A stretch of 64,000 bases of DNA from JBFLYH01 sp964630235. GTDB taxonomy: Bacteria > Oederibacteriota > JAAXVQ01 > JAUVAV01. The position numbers and the translations under genes were made by a program. Each line of letters starts with the position of its first letter. Position 1 is the first letter of the stretch. The stretch covers positions 682,001 through 746,000 of the forward strand of contig CAZVUO010000001.1 in NCBI GenBank assembly GCA_964630235.1, in the 5' to 3' direction. The notes beneath the pieces are model-generated. The model was not told the DNA's origin, made no database searches, and was given only the letters and a program-made list of their open reading frames with translations. Below are positions 24,124-31,772 of the stretch, piece by piece.

Positions 24124-26352
24124 ATGCCGCGTTGCAAACGCATCAGCGTGCTCGCCCTGACCTGCCTGATGGCGGGGTGGGCGGCTTCGGCCTGGGGCGG
24201 GGAAACCCGGCGCCAGCAGTTCATCCTGGGAGACAATACCGAGAGGATCTTTGTCGAGGGCATCCGCCCCTTGGGCATGGGCGGCGCGTTCACGGCCGTG
24301 GCGGACGACGAGAACGCCATGTTCTACAATCCGGCCGGTTTGGCGCGCCTGAACTACTGGCGCTTTACTTTTCCCAAACTGCTGTTCGGCACGGACATCC
24401 GTTCCTTCGACAACCTGATCTTCCTGCTGGGCAACACCGGCGCGGTCAACGACTTCATGGGCGGCAGCCTGTCCCCGGAAACCGTGGCCGCCGTGGACCG
24501 GCTCTCCCACACCCGCATGCATTTCCTCAACCAGAACAGCCTGACCTACATCCAGCCCAGCTTCGGAATGGGCGTCTGGATGTTTGAAGAGGCTTTGCTG
24601 GAAACCGGGGCCATCCTTCTGCCCGAAGCATCCTGGAACCTCCGCGCCGGCTTGATCGAAAACCTGTCCTGGGGCTTTGGCTGGGACATCACGGGGTTCG
24701 GCTACCTGGCCGCGGGCTTCACGGTGAAGGCCACCCAGCAGATGAAGTCGCTGGAAGAAGGCCGCAGCGTGCTGGATATTAATGAGCCGGTCCTGGTCCA
24801 GCAGTGGGGCGGCGGGTTGGACGTGGGCCTCATGTACCAGCCGACCGAGGAGATCACCGTGGCCCTGGTCATGGCCGACCTCTACAGCCGTCTGCTGGAC
24901 GAGGTCATCCCCCCGAACCTCAAGCTGGGGTTTGCCTACGAACCCTGGTGGCTGAACTTCCAGGACCTCAATACCGTCCTGGCCGTGGACCTGGTGGAAC
25001 TGAACTGGCAGGGCGACAACGAGTTCCGCAACAACGCCAACAATGCCACGGCCATCAACATGTCCAAATTCCGGGTGGGCCTGGAGTTCCTGCTCTCCGG
25101 CCTGATCGCGCTGCGCGGCGGCATGAGCCAGGGCTATCCCACGGCCGGCATCTCGCTGGTCACGAGTTTCATCAATATAGACTATGCCTACTATGGCCGG
25201 GAACTGGGAACCTATCCGGGCCAGAATCCGGAATGGAATCAGCGGATTTCGATTGATTGGCACACCGGGGCGCTGGTGGCGCCTCCGGCCACGCCCACGC
25301 CGACAGCCACGCCCACGGTGACCGTGACGCCCACCGTGACCCTCACGCCCACGCCGCGGCCCACGCCCCAGCCCACGCTCACCGGCAAGATCCCCAAACT
25401 GCACGGCACGTTCGTCGGTTTTACCGGCACGATCACCATTGTGCCGAAGATCCCGGAAGACCTGGGCACGATTGACACCTGGAATCTCCAGATCACCGAC
25501 CGCCGCGGCCGCGTGCTGAAACGCTACCAGGGCCCGGGCAATCCGGATCCGTCCTTTACCTGGAACGCCAAAGAAGGCACGCGCCGGGTCTCGTCCAAGG
25601 AACAGTATCCGTACGCCCTGGACCTCAAAGCCATGGACGGTTCAACCCGCACCGTCTCGGGCACGCTGGTGATCGTGGACACCATTCCCAAGCTGTACAC
25701 CAGCAAGAACTATGAGGTATATCCCGACAAGGTGTATTTCTCGATCGCCGATCCGGTCAAGAACACCAAGGAATGGAAGCTGGACGTCTTCGACGCGAGC
25801 AACCAGGTGATCCGGAGTTACCGGTCGCAGAACGAACTCTTCAAGGCGTTTTTCTGGGATTCCAAGGACGAGAGCGCCACGGTGGTGCCCAACAACGGCG
25901 CGTACCGCTATGAACTGTCCTACCTGGAAGCCGACGGCTCCCAGGTCCTGGTCGCGGATAAACTGCGGCCCGTGCTGGGCCAGGTGTATCCCAACGAGAA
26001 CCGCATGACCATCAAGGTGGGTGATATTCTTTTTGATACGGGCAAGGCGTACCTTACGGCCGAGATGTTCGACAAGGTGATCAAGAGCGCCTACCTGATC
26101 ATGGACGCGCCCAGCTGCGATGCCGTGCTCGAAGGCCACACGGATTCCACCGGGCCCAAAGCCCTGAACATGAAGCTGTCGCTGGTGCGGGCCGAATCCG
26201 TGCGCCGGTTCATGGTCGGGGAGCAGAACGTGCCGGATTACCAGCTGACCATCAATGGCTGGGGGCCGACCAAGCCCATCGCCACCAACCGCACGGCCGC
26301 CGGCCGCACCAAGAACCGGCGGGTGGAAGTCATCATCCGCATTCCCGAATAG
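24124..26352 (+). CDS. Multidomain outer-membrane protein: PorV/UPF0164-like barrel, FlgD-like Ig repeats, OmpA domain
   Basis: 742 residues from ATG 24124 (GGAGG 6 bases upstream). A signal peptide is present (residues 1-24). The N-terminal ~370 residues resemble the PorV/PorQ/UPF0164 barrel family: IRPLGMGGAFTAVADDENAMFYNPAGLARL. A Thr/Pro-rich linker follows (TPTPTATPTVTVTPTVTLTP). Two Ig-like repeats end in W-containing strands (TWNLQITDRRGRVLKRYQGPG; EWKLDVFDASNQVIRSYRSQ). The C-terminal OmpA domain (about 630-742) has ILFDTGKAYLTAEM, VLEGHTDSTG and NRRVEVIIRIPE and should bind peptidoglycan. It probably ties an outer-membrane barrel to the cell wall. The exact role is unknown. Confidence 0.82.
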   Translation: MPRCKRISVLALTCLMAGWAASAWGGETRRQQFILGDNTERIFVEGIRPLGMGGAFTAVADDENAMFYNPAGLARLNYWRFTFPKLLFGTDIRSFDNLIFLLGNTGAVNDFMGGSLSPETVAAVDRLSHTRMHFLNQNSLTYIQPSFGMGVWMFEEALLETGAILLPEASWNLRAGLIENLSWGFGWDITGFGYLAAGFTVKATQQMKSLEEGRSVLDINEPVLVQQWGGGLDVGLMYQPTEEITVALVMADLYSRLLDEVIPPNLKLGFAYEPWWLNFQDLNTVLAVDLVELNWQGDNEFRNNANNATAINMSKFRVGLEFLLSGLIALRGGMSQGYPTAGISLVTSFINIDYAYYGRELGTYPGQNPEWNQRISIDWHTGALVAPPATPTPTATPTVTVTPTVTLTPTPRPTPQPTLTGKIPKLHGTFVGFTGTITIVPKIPEDLGTIDTWNLQITDRRGRVLKRYQGPGNPDPSFTWNAKEGTRRVSSKEQYPYALDLKAMDGSTRTVSGTLVIVDTIPKLYTSKNYEVYPDKVYFSIADPVKNTKEWKLDVFDASNQVIRSYRSQNELFKAFFWDSKDESATVVPNNGAYRYELSYLEADGSQVLVADKLRPVLGQVYPNENRMTIKVGDILFDTGKAYLTAEMFDKVIKSAYLIMDAPSCDAVLEGHTDSTGPKALNMKLSLVRAESVRRFMVGEQNVPDYQLTINGWGPTKPIATNRTAAGRTKNRRVEVIIRIPE

Positions 26353-26381
26353 ATCGTGGCCTTCCCCGTGTCATTCCGACC

Positions 26382-26413
26382 GCGTCCTGCCGGGCCCGCG
26401 CCCGGCAGGACGC
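26382..26413 (+). repeat. Perfect GC-rich hairpin between OmpA-like gene and ABC exporter
   Basis: The arms GCGTCCTGCCGGGC and GCCCGGCAGGACGC (14 bases) enclose CCGC. No T-run follows (ACTAAACGAGG), so it is not a canonical intrinsic terminator, though it may block or stabilise RNA ends. Confidence 0.7.
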
Positions 26414-26433
26414 ACTAAACGAGGCGCCCAAGC

Positions 26434-28191
26434 ATGCAACTCTACTTCCGCCTGCTGCGCTACGCCGGGCCGTACCTGAGCCGCGTCATCGGTGCCATGC
26501 TGTGCCTGGCGCTCACCGCCGGCCTGACCGCGGTGGGCATGTACCTCATCAAGCCCGTGCTGGACCAGGTGTTCAACAACCCCGACCAGGCCCAGGCGCT
26601 GTTCTACCTGCGTTTGGTTCCCGTGGCCATCGTGGTCACCTATTTCCTGAAGGGCTTCGCCACCTACGGCCAGGATTACCTGATCAACCACATCGGCAAC
26701 CGCATCGTCATGGACATCCGCAACCAGCTCTACGCCCACCTCATGACCCAGGAGCTGAGCTTCTTCCACGGCCAGCGCAGCGGCATGCTCATTTCGCGCG
26801 TGACCCACGACAGCACGCTCATGCAGGCCGCGGTCTCGAACGTGCTGGGGCGCATGCTGGGCGCGGTCCTGACCAGCGCGTCCCTGATCGCGCTCCTGTT
26901 CTACCTGAACTGGCAGCTGGCCTGCCTGTCCCTGCTGGTGTTCCCCCTGGCCGTGTACCCGGTCCTGGCCATCGGCAAGACCCTGCGCAAGCTGTCTCAC
27001 CAGTCCCAGGCCAAGATGGCGGACGTGACCACGGTCCTGCACGAAAGCATCGCCGGGATCCGGGTGGTGAAAGCCTTCGGCATGCAGACGTTCGAGATCA
27101 AGCGCTTCCGCGAGGAGCTGCAACGGTATTTCGACGTCACCATGCGCGCCCTGCGGCGGACCGCGCTCTCCAGCCCACTCATGGAGTTCATCGGCTCCTT
27201 CGGCATCTGTGCCATGATCGTGTGGTCGGGCACGCAGGTGATCAACGGCCAGTCCACCACCGGCACGTTCTTCGCTTTCCTGGGCGCCCTGGCCTCCCTG
27301 TATCCGCAGGTGAAGAACCTGTCCGGCATCAACAACACCATCCAGCAGGCCCTGGCCGCGGCCCAGCGGGTGTTCGAGCTGCTCGACCGGCCGCCGCTCA
27401 TCCAGGACCGGCCGCACGCCAAGCCCCTGCGGGGGTTTAAAAGCAAGATCGAGTTCCGCAACCTGAGCTTCGGCTACCTGCCGGATCGCCTGGTCCTGCG
27501 GCAGATCCAGCTCACGGCCCGCGCCGGCGAGATCACGGCCATCGTGGGGCGGTCCGGCGCGGGCAAGACCACGCTCGTGGACCTCCTGCCGCGTTTCGCC
27601 GACCCGACGGACGGTTCCATCACCCTCGACGGCCACGACCTGCGCGACCTGACCGTGGCGTCGCTGCGGGGCCATATCGGCCTGGTCACGCAAGATACCA
27701 TTCTATTCAACGACACCATCCGCAACAACATCGCCTACAGCAAACCGGACGCGACCCAGCGCGAGATCGAGGCGGCAGCCAAGGCCGCCAACGCGCACGA
27801 CTTCATCCTGCAGACGCCCCAGGGGTACGAGACCCTGATCGGCGAGCGGGGGGTGCGCCTGTCGGGCGGCCAGCGCCAGCGCCTGTCCATCGCACGGGCC
27901 GTGCTCCGCAATCCCCCGATCCTGATCCTGGACGAGGCCACTTCGGCCCTGGACACAGAGTCCGAACGCCTGATCCAGGCCGCTCTGGACCGGCTGATGA
28001 AGGACCGCACCACCCTGGTGATCGCCCACCGTCTGTCCACGGTCCAGCACGCCCACCAGATCGTGGTGCTGGACCAGGGGCGCATCGTGGAGCGGGGCCG
28101 GCACGCACAGCTGATGCGGCGCAACGGGCTCTATAAAAAGCTGGTGCGTCTCCAGTTCAGCCTGAACCGCACCCGCCAGGCGGAAGGGTAA
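26434..28191 (+). CDS. msbA: ABC exporter, lipid A flippase type (MsbA-like)
   Basis: 585 residues: six membrane helices in the first ~320 residues (ABC transporter type 1 fold), then an ATPase domain. The ATPase has Walker A GRSGAGKTT, the Q-loop LVTQDTILFNDTI, signature RLSGGQRQRLSIARA, Walker B ILILDEATSALDTESE and the H-loop VIAHRLSTV. It is a homodimeric half-transporter. The next genes make heptose and core LPS, which favours lipid A-core export across the inner membrane. Other lipid or peptide substrates cannot be excluded. Confidence 0.88.
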   Translation: MQLYFRLLRYAGPYLSRVIGAMLCLALTAGLTAVGMYLIKPVLDQVFNNPDQAQALFYLRLVPVAIVVTYFLKGFATYGQDYLINHIGNRIVMDIRNQLYAHLMTQELSFFHGQRSGMLISRVTHDSTLMQAAVSNVLGRMLGAVLTSASLIALLFYLNWQLACLSLLVFPLAVYPVLAIGKTLRKLSHQSQAKMADVTTVLHESIAGIRVVKAFGMQTFEIKRFREELQRYFDVTMRALRRTALSSPLMEFIGSFGICAMIVWSGTQVINGQSTTGTFFAFLGALASLYPQVKNLSGINNTIQQALAAAQRVFELLDRPPLIQDRPHAKPLRGFKSKIEFRNLSFGYLPDRLVLRQIQLTARAGEITAIVGRSGAGKTTLVDLLPRFADPTDGSITLDGHDLRDLTVASLRGHIGLVTQDTILFNDTIRNNIAYSKPDATQREIEAAAKAANAHDFILQTPQGYETLIGERGVRLSGGQRQRLSIARAVLRNPPILILDEATSALDTESERLIQAALDRLMKDRTTLVIAHRLSTVQHAHQIVVLDQGRIVERGRHAQLMRRNGLYKKLVRLQFSLNRTRQAEG

Positions 28192-28201
28192 ATGCCTTTA
28201 A

Positions 28202-28357
28202 CCCTCCCCCCTCTTTCCTAAAGAGGGGCAGGGGGAGATTACTCCTTATCCAACAAGATCGGAAAATGAAGTTTATGAGTAATCCCTCGTTGCCCCCTTT
28301 AGCAAAGGGGGCAAACACCAGTGAATGATGCTGGTGCGTCCCTCTCAAGGGACGGGA
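28202..28357 (+). repeat. CCTCTTTCCTAAAGAGGGGCAGGGGGAG-type repeat, copy 1
   Basis: An AT/GC palindromic element with an outer CCCCCCTCTTTCC...AAGAGGGG start, GGGGGAGATTACT, and inside TGCCCCCTTTAGCAAAGGGGGCAA. The same words appear in the opposite orientation at 39436-39557, so this is a dispersed element. There is no coding potential in this 188-base gap. Confidence 0.65.
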
Positions 28358-28379
28358 GAATTTATGGTATGAGGGTTCC

Positions 28380-28964
28380 ATGTCCAAGCCCGCTGTGTTT
28401 TTAGACCGCGACGGCACGATCATGCGCGAGGCCGAGTATCTCTCCGATCCCGCGGGCGTGGAGCTCCTGCCCGGCGCGGCCGAGGGTATCCGCCTCCTGC
28501 GGCAAGCCGGCTACGCAACCGTGGTCACCAGCAACCAGTCCGGCGTGGCGCGGGGGTTCTTCGACGAGGCCGCGGTCCGGCGGGTGAACGCGCGGCTAGC
28601 CGAACTTTTGACCGCGGCCGGCGCCGGCCTGGACGGCGTTTATTATTGCCCCCATTATCCCGGCGCTAGCGTGCCTGCCTACGCTCGCGCGTGCGACTGC
28701 CGCAAGCCCGCGCCCGGCATGCTGTTGGCCGCGGCCCGCGACCTCGGCCTGGACCTCGGACGCAGCTGGGTGGTGGGCGATAAGCTGTCGGACATCGAGT
28801 TCGGCGGCCGTCAGGGCCTCAAGACCATTCTCGTGCTGACCGGCTACGGCGCCCAGACCCGCGACGAAGGGTTCGCCGCAGGCGGACCCAAGCCTGATTT
28901 TATCGCCGGCGATTTGGCCGCCGCGGCCCGGCACATTCTCGGAGCAGACGTCCATGGAGACTAA
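28380..28964 (+). CDS. gmhB: D-glycero-D-manno-heptose-1,7-bisphosphate 7-phosphatase
   Basis: 194 residues, HAD superfamily. Motif I is FLDRDGTIMREAEYL, motif II TSNQSGVARGFF, a zinc-binding loop CPHY...ACDCRKP (Cys-His-Cys-Cys) as in GmhB, and motif IV VGDKLSDIEFG. It removes the 7-phosphate from heptose bisphosphate in ADP-heptose synthesis. The kinase, isomerase and adenylyltransferase of the pathway lie at 36512-38648. It overlaps the next glycosyltransferase gene by 11 bases. Confidence 0.93.
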   Translation: MSKPAVFLDRDGTIMREAEYLSDPAGVELLPGAAEGIRLLRQAGYATVVTSNQSGVARGFFDEAAVRRVNARLAELLTAAGAGLDGVYYCPHYPGASVPAYARACDCRKPAPGMLLAAARDLGLDLGRSWVVGDKLSDIEFGGRQGLKTILVLTGYGAQTRDEGFAAGGPKPDFIAGDLAAAARHILGADVHGD

Positions 28965-29913
28965 GCCCCGGCGCTGGCTGGTGTGCCGCACGGATGCACT
29001 CGGCGACAGCCTGCTGGTCCTGCCCGTGGCCACGGCCATCAAGCGCCTGGAACCGGGCAGCCACGTGACCTTTCTGGCGTCCGGCTATACCCGCGACCTG
29101 CTGGCCGGCCATCCGGACCTGGACCAGGTGCTGGCCTATGATCCCGGAGGCGAGCACGCGGGCTGGTCAGGTCTGCACCGCTTCATTCGGATGGTGGCCG
29201 GACAAAAGTTCGACGTCGCCCTACTCGTTTTTCCCGATCCCCGCGTCTCGTGGGCCGTGTTCTGGGCCGGCGTGCGCCAGCGGGTGGGTACCGGCCGCAG
29301 GCTGTGGTCCTGCCTGTATACGCGGCGCGTGGCCCACAGCCGGGCGCGGTCCGACCGTCACGAAGCGGACTACAACCTGGACCTGCTGCGGGCCCTGGGC
29401 CTGAGCGCGGCGCTGCAGCCGCCGGTCATACCGGTCCAGCCCGAGGCCCATGCCTGGGCGCTGGCGCACCTGCAAGCGCGCGGCCTCATGCCGGGCGAGC
29501 GGTTGGTCATCGTGCATCCTGGCGGCCGCGGGTCAGCGGCCAACTGGTCCCTGGACCAATACCAAAAGCTCGCGGACCTGCTCCTGGCAGACCCCGGCAC
29601 GCGCGTGCTGGTCACCGGCGCGGGCCAGGAACAGGCGCAGAACGCCGCGGCGTTTAACCATGCCTGGGTACTGCGCGAGCCCATCAGCCTGCCGCAGTTG
29701 GCCGCTTTATTGGCCGAGGCTGACGTGGTGGTGGCTGGCAATACCGGTCCCGCGCACCTGGCCGCGGCCCTGGGCAAGCGGGTGGTGGCGCTGTATCCCT
29801 CGGCCGGCAAAACCGGGCCTGTGCGCTGGCGCCCGCTGGGCAGCCGGGTGGAAGTGCTCAACCTGGATGGTCTCGAGCCCGAAGCCGCGGCCCAGGCCAT
29901 CCGGGGCAAATGA
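28954..29913 (+). CDS. Glycosyltransferase family 9 (heptosyltransferase-like)
   Basis: 319 residues with the GT9 layout: RRWLVCRTDALGDSLLVLPVATAIKRL at the start, a middle VIVHPGGRGSAANWSLDQYQKLADLL, and the ADP-heptose binding region VVVAGNTGPAHLAAALGKRVVALYPSAGKTGPVRW. It transfers a heptose to the LPS inner core. It is coupled to gmhB (11-base overlap). WaaC and WaaF types cannot be separated here. Confidence 0.92.
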   Translation: METKPRRWLVCRTDALGDSLLVLPVATAIKRLEPGSHVTFLASGYTRDLLAGHPDLDQVLAYDPGGEHAGWSGLHRFIRMVAGQKFDVALLVFPDPRVSWAVFWAGVRQRVGTGRRLWSCLYTRRVAHSRARSDRHEADYNLDLLRALGLSAALQPPVIPVQPEAHAWALAHLQARGLMPGERLVIVHPGGRGSAANWSLDQYQKLADLLLADPGTRVLVTGAGQEQAQNAAAFNHAWVLREPISLPQLAALLAEADVVVAGNTGPAHLAAALGKRVVALYPSAGKTGPVRWRPLGSRVEVLNLDGLEPEAAAQAIRGK

Positions 29914-29980
29914 TGATTGGCTAATACGGGGACGATGGGAACTTTTCATGTGTGTCGTCAGGTTGTTCTGTTACCCTTGT

Positions 29981-30088
29981 TCGTCACCCCGGCGGAAGCC
30001 GGGGTCCAGAAAAAGTATTCAAATCAACACGCCTGGATTCCGGTTTTCGCCCTGGCCCAGATCCGCCAGGACCGGGCCGGAATGACGG
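29981..30088 (+). repeat. CACCCCGGCGGAAGCCGGGGTCC-type repeat
   Basis: Left hairpin GTCACCCCGGCGGAAGCCGG plus GGTCCAG, AT-rich middle, then a right CTGGATTCCGG...CCGGAATGACG. It belongs to the family also present at 17471, 31403, 50200 and 53490. The 252-base gap between the GT9 gene and the LysM lipoprotein otherwise holds no gene. Confidence 0.7.
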
Positions 30089-30165
30089 GAAATATCGTTA
30101 GGACACAATCTCAGTGGGGAGAGAAGGTTATTTTAGAGTTATAGTTTGGCAATGCAGGTGAGAGC

Positions 30166-31278
30166 GTGAAAACAAAACTCTGTTTGTATCTACTCTGTGG
30201 CCTCTGCTGGCTGGCCGCTGGCTGCGCCACCGGACGCACGGACTTCAAGGTTATGAAAGCCTCGGACTTCGTGACTCCGGAAATGACCCCAACGCTGACC
30301 GCCACGCCGGAGCCCGCACCGGCCAGTACCGCACCGACCTACACTGTCGTGGCTGGGGACACGCTGTGGCACATTTCCCGCAGATTGCTGGGCGATCCTC
30401 TGCGCTATCCCGAGCTCGCAACGCGCAACCGCATCCCCAACCCGGACCTGATCCTGCCCGGCCAGGTACTGCTCCTGGATCAGGCAGCAACCACAGTCCC
30501 CGCGCCCCAGACCACGCCCTCCACCACGTCGCAGCCAACGCAGCAACCCACGCCGACCGCCGTCCCGACCCCCCGGGCCGCGTTCCCATCCCGCCCCAAC
30601 CGCGCGTTCGCGCCAGGTGAAAAACTGCTGTTTTCAGTGGAGTACCTCGGCATTGCCGCGGGGTTCGCCACGCTGTCCGTGGAGCCGGGCCCGGTGATGC
30701 ACGGCCGCAAGACCCTGCACCTGATCGCCACGGCGCGCACCCACCCTGCGTTCGAGTGGTTCTTCAAGGTCCGCGACCGCATCGAGTCCTTCTTCGACGC
30801 GGACGGACTGTTCTCCTGGAGGTATGAAAAACATTTGCGCGAGGGCGGTTATAGCAACGATTCGATCATGATCTACGACCAGTTCAAGCAGGAAGTGGTG
30901 AAAGACGAAGGCCGCACGCGTGTGCCGGCGCCAGCCCTGGCCCAGGACGTCCTGTCGGAGTTCTATTTTTACCGGGCCGCCATGCCGCCCCTGGGCCAGG
31001 AGCTCACGATCCCCGTGGTCGCGGACGACGGCAAGACCTACGAAGTGATCGTCAAGTCCCTGCGCCGGGAAAAGGTCCGGGTGCCGGCAGGCGAGTTCAA
31101 CTGCATCGTGGTCCAGCCGCAGATGAAGTTCGAGGGCGTGTTCCAGAGCAAGGGCGAGATCAACATCTGGCTCACGGACGACGCCCGCCGCGTGCCCGTG
31201 CTGGTCAAGAGCGCCATCATCATCGGGACGATAGATGTTGTGCTAAGAGACGCGGTCGTGGTGGACGTAGGGAAGTAG
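30166..31278 (+). CDS. LysM lipoprotein with DUF3108 domain
   Basis: 370 residues starting at GTG 30166 with AGGTGA 6 bases upstream. A lipoprotein signal with lipobox LAAGC lies near residue 22. A Thr/Pro linker follows, then one LysM domain (YTVVAGDTLWHISRRLLGDPLRYPELATRNRIPNPDLILPGQVLLL, about 60-108), a second TTPSTTSQPTQQPTPTAVP linker, and a DUF3108 domain (about 140-370: GEKLLFSVEYLGIAAGFATLSVEP...). LysM would bind peptidoglycan. DUF3108 proteins are periplasmic with unknown role. It is the last gene before the AT-rich island. Confidence 0.85.
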   Translation: MKTKLCLYLLCGLCWLAAGCATGRTDFKVMKASDFVTPEMTPTLTATPEPAPASTAPTYTVVAGDTLWHISRRLLGDPLRYPELATRNRIPNPDLILPGQVLLLDQAATTVPAPQTTPSTTSQPTQQPTPTAVPTPRAAFPSRPNRAFAPGEKLLFSVEYLGIAAGFATLSVEPGPVMHGRKTLHLIATARTHPAFEWFFKVRDRIESFFDADGLFSWRYEKHLREGGYSNDSIMIYDQFKQEVVKDEGRTRVPAPALAQDVLSEFYFYRAAMPPLGQELTIPVVADDGKTYEVIVKSLRREKVRVPAGEFNCIVVQPQMKFEGVFQSKGEINIWLTDDARRVPVLVKSAIIIGTIDVVLRDAVVVDVGK

Positions 31279-31528
31279 GGTCCAGGCCTGCCTGGACCGA
31301 ATATGAACAGGTTGCTGAAGTTCTCTTGTGCCCGTCATTGCGAGGAGCCATAGCGACGAAGCAATCTTGATTTAAGTCTTTATGCCAGAGTCTCTTTATA
31401 ATCCGTCACCCCGGCGAAAGCCGGGGTCCAGGAAAGTTTTATAAACCAAAGCCCTGGTTTCCGGCTAACTACATGCCGGAATGACGATCAAAGAAGGCAT
31501 AAGGAAGATATTTTGCATGGGCCTCTCG
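31279..31528 (+). repeat. Composite repeat block at the left edge of the AT-rich island
   Basis: Three repeat families follow each other: AACAGGTTGCTGAA (31305) as in the element at 22035; GTCATTGCGAGGAGCC...GACGAAGCAATC (31331-31370) as at 46333 and 63537; and CACCCCGGCGAAAGCCGGGG...CCGGAATGACG (31403-31488). There is no coding potential. Repeat accumulation here marks the junction between host GC-rich DNA and the AT-rich segment. Confidence 0.65.
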
Positions 31529-31557
31529 CTTTAAGGTGCCAATTTGGCACCTTAAAG
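31529..31557 (+). repeat. Perfect 29-base palindrome A upstream of the helicase gene
   Basis: The arms CTTTAAGGTGCCAA and TTGGCACCTTAAAG (14 bases each) are separated by one T. It lies 216 bases before the helicase start and 15 bases before a second perfect palindrome of the same AA-T-TT centre. It could be an operator or terminator, though no T-run follows. Confidence 0.75.
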
Positions 31558-31572
31558 CAGAATACTCTGCCT

Positions 31573-31599
31573 TTTGATATCGCAATTTGCGATATCAAA
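31573..31599 (+). repeat. Perfect 27-base palindrome B upstream of the helicase gene
   Basis: The arms TTTGATATCGCAA and TTGCGATATCAAA (13 bases each) are separated by one T. A TATAAT (31611-31616) follows 11 bases later, so the palindrome would cover the -35 region of a promoter reading into the helicase gene. This makes it an operator candidate. The remaining ~155 bases to the start codon are AT-rich and empty. Confidence 0.7.
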
Positions 31600-31772
31600 C
31601 CCGAAAATTCTTTATAATTAAGTCGAAACATAAAGTCGGACGGAAATCTCTTGATGTTTCTCTATTCCACCCGGAAACTGCTTTGAATGGGGGGATAAAA
31701 GGGGTAGAATTCGGGGATGGTCGGGAAATAAGGAAAAATATTTAGAGGTACTAGTCATCAATTGAAAATAAA

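Noticed and set aside
26382..26413. Intrinsic terminator before the ABC exporter
   Set aside because: The hairpin is perfect, but no T-run follows; it is kept only as a hairpin.
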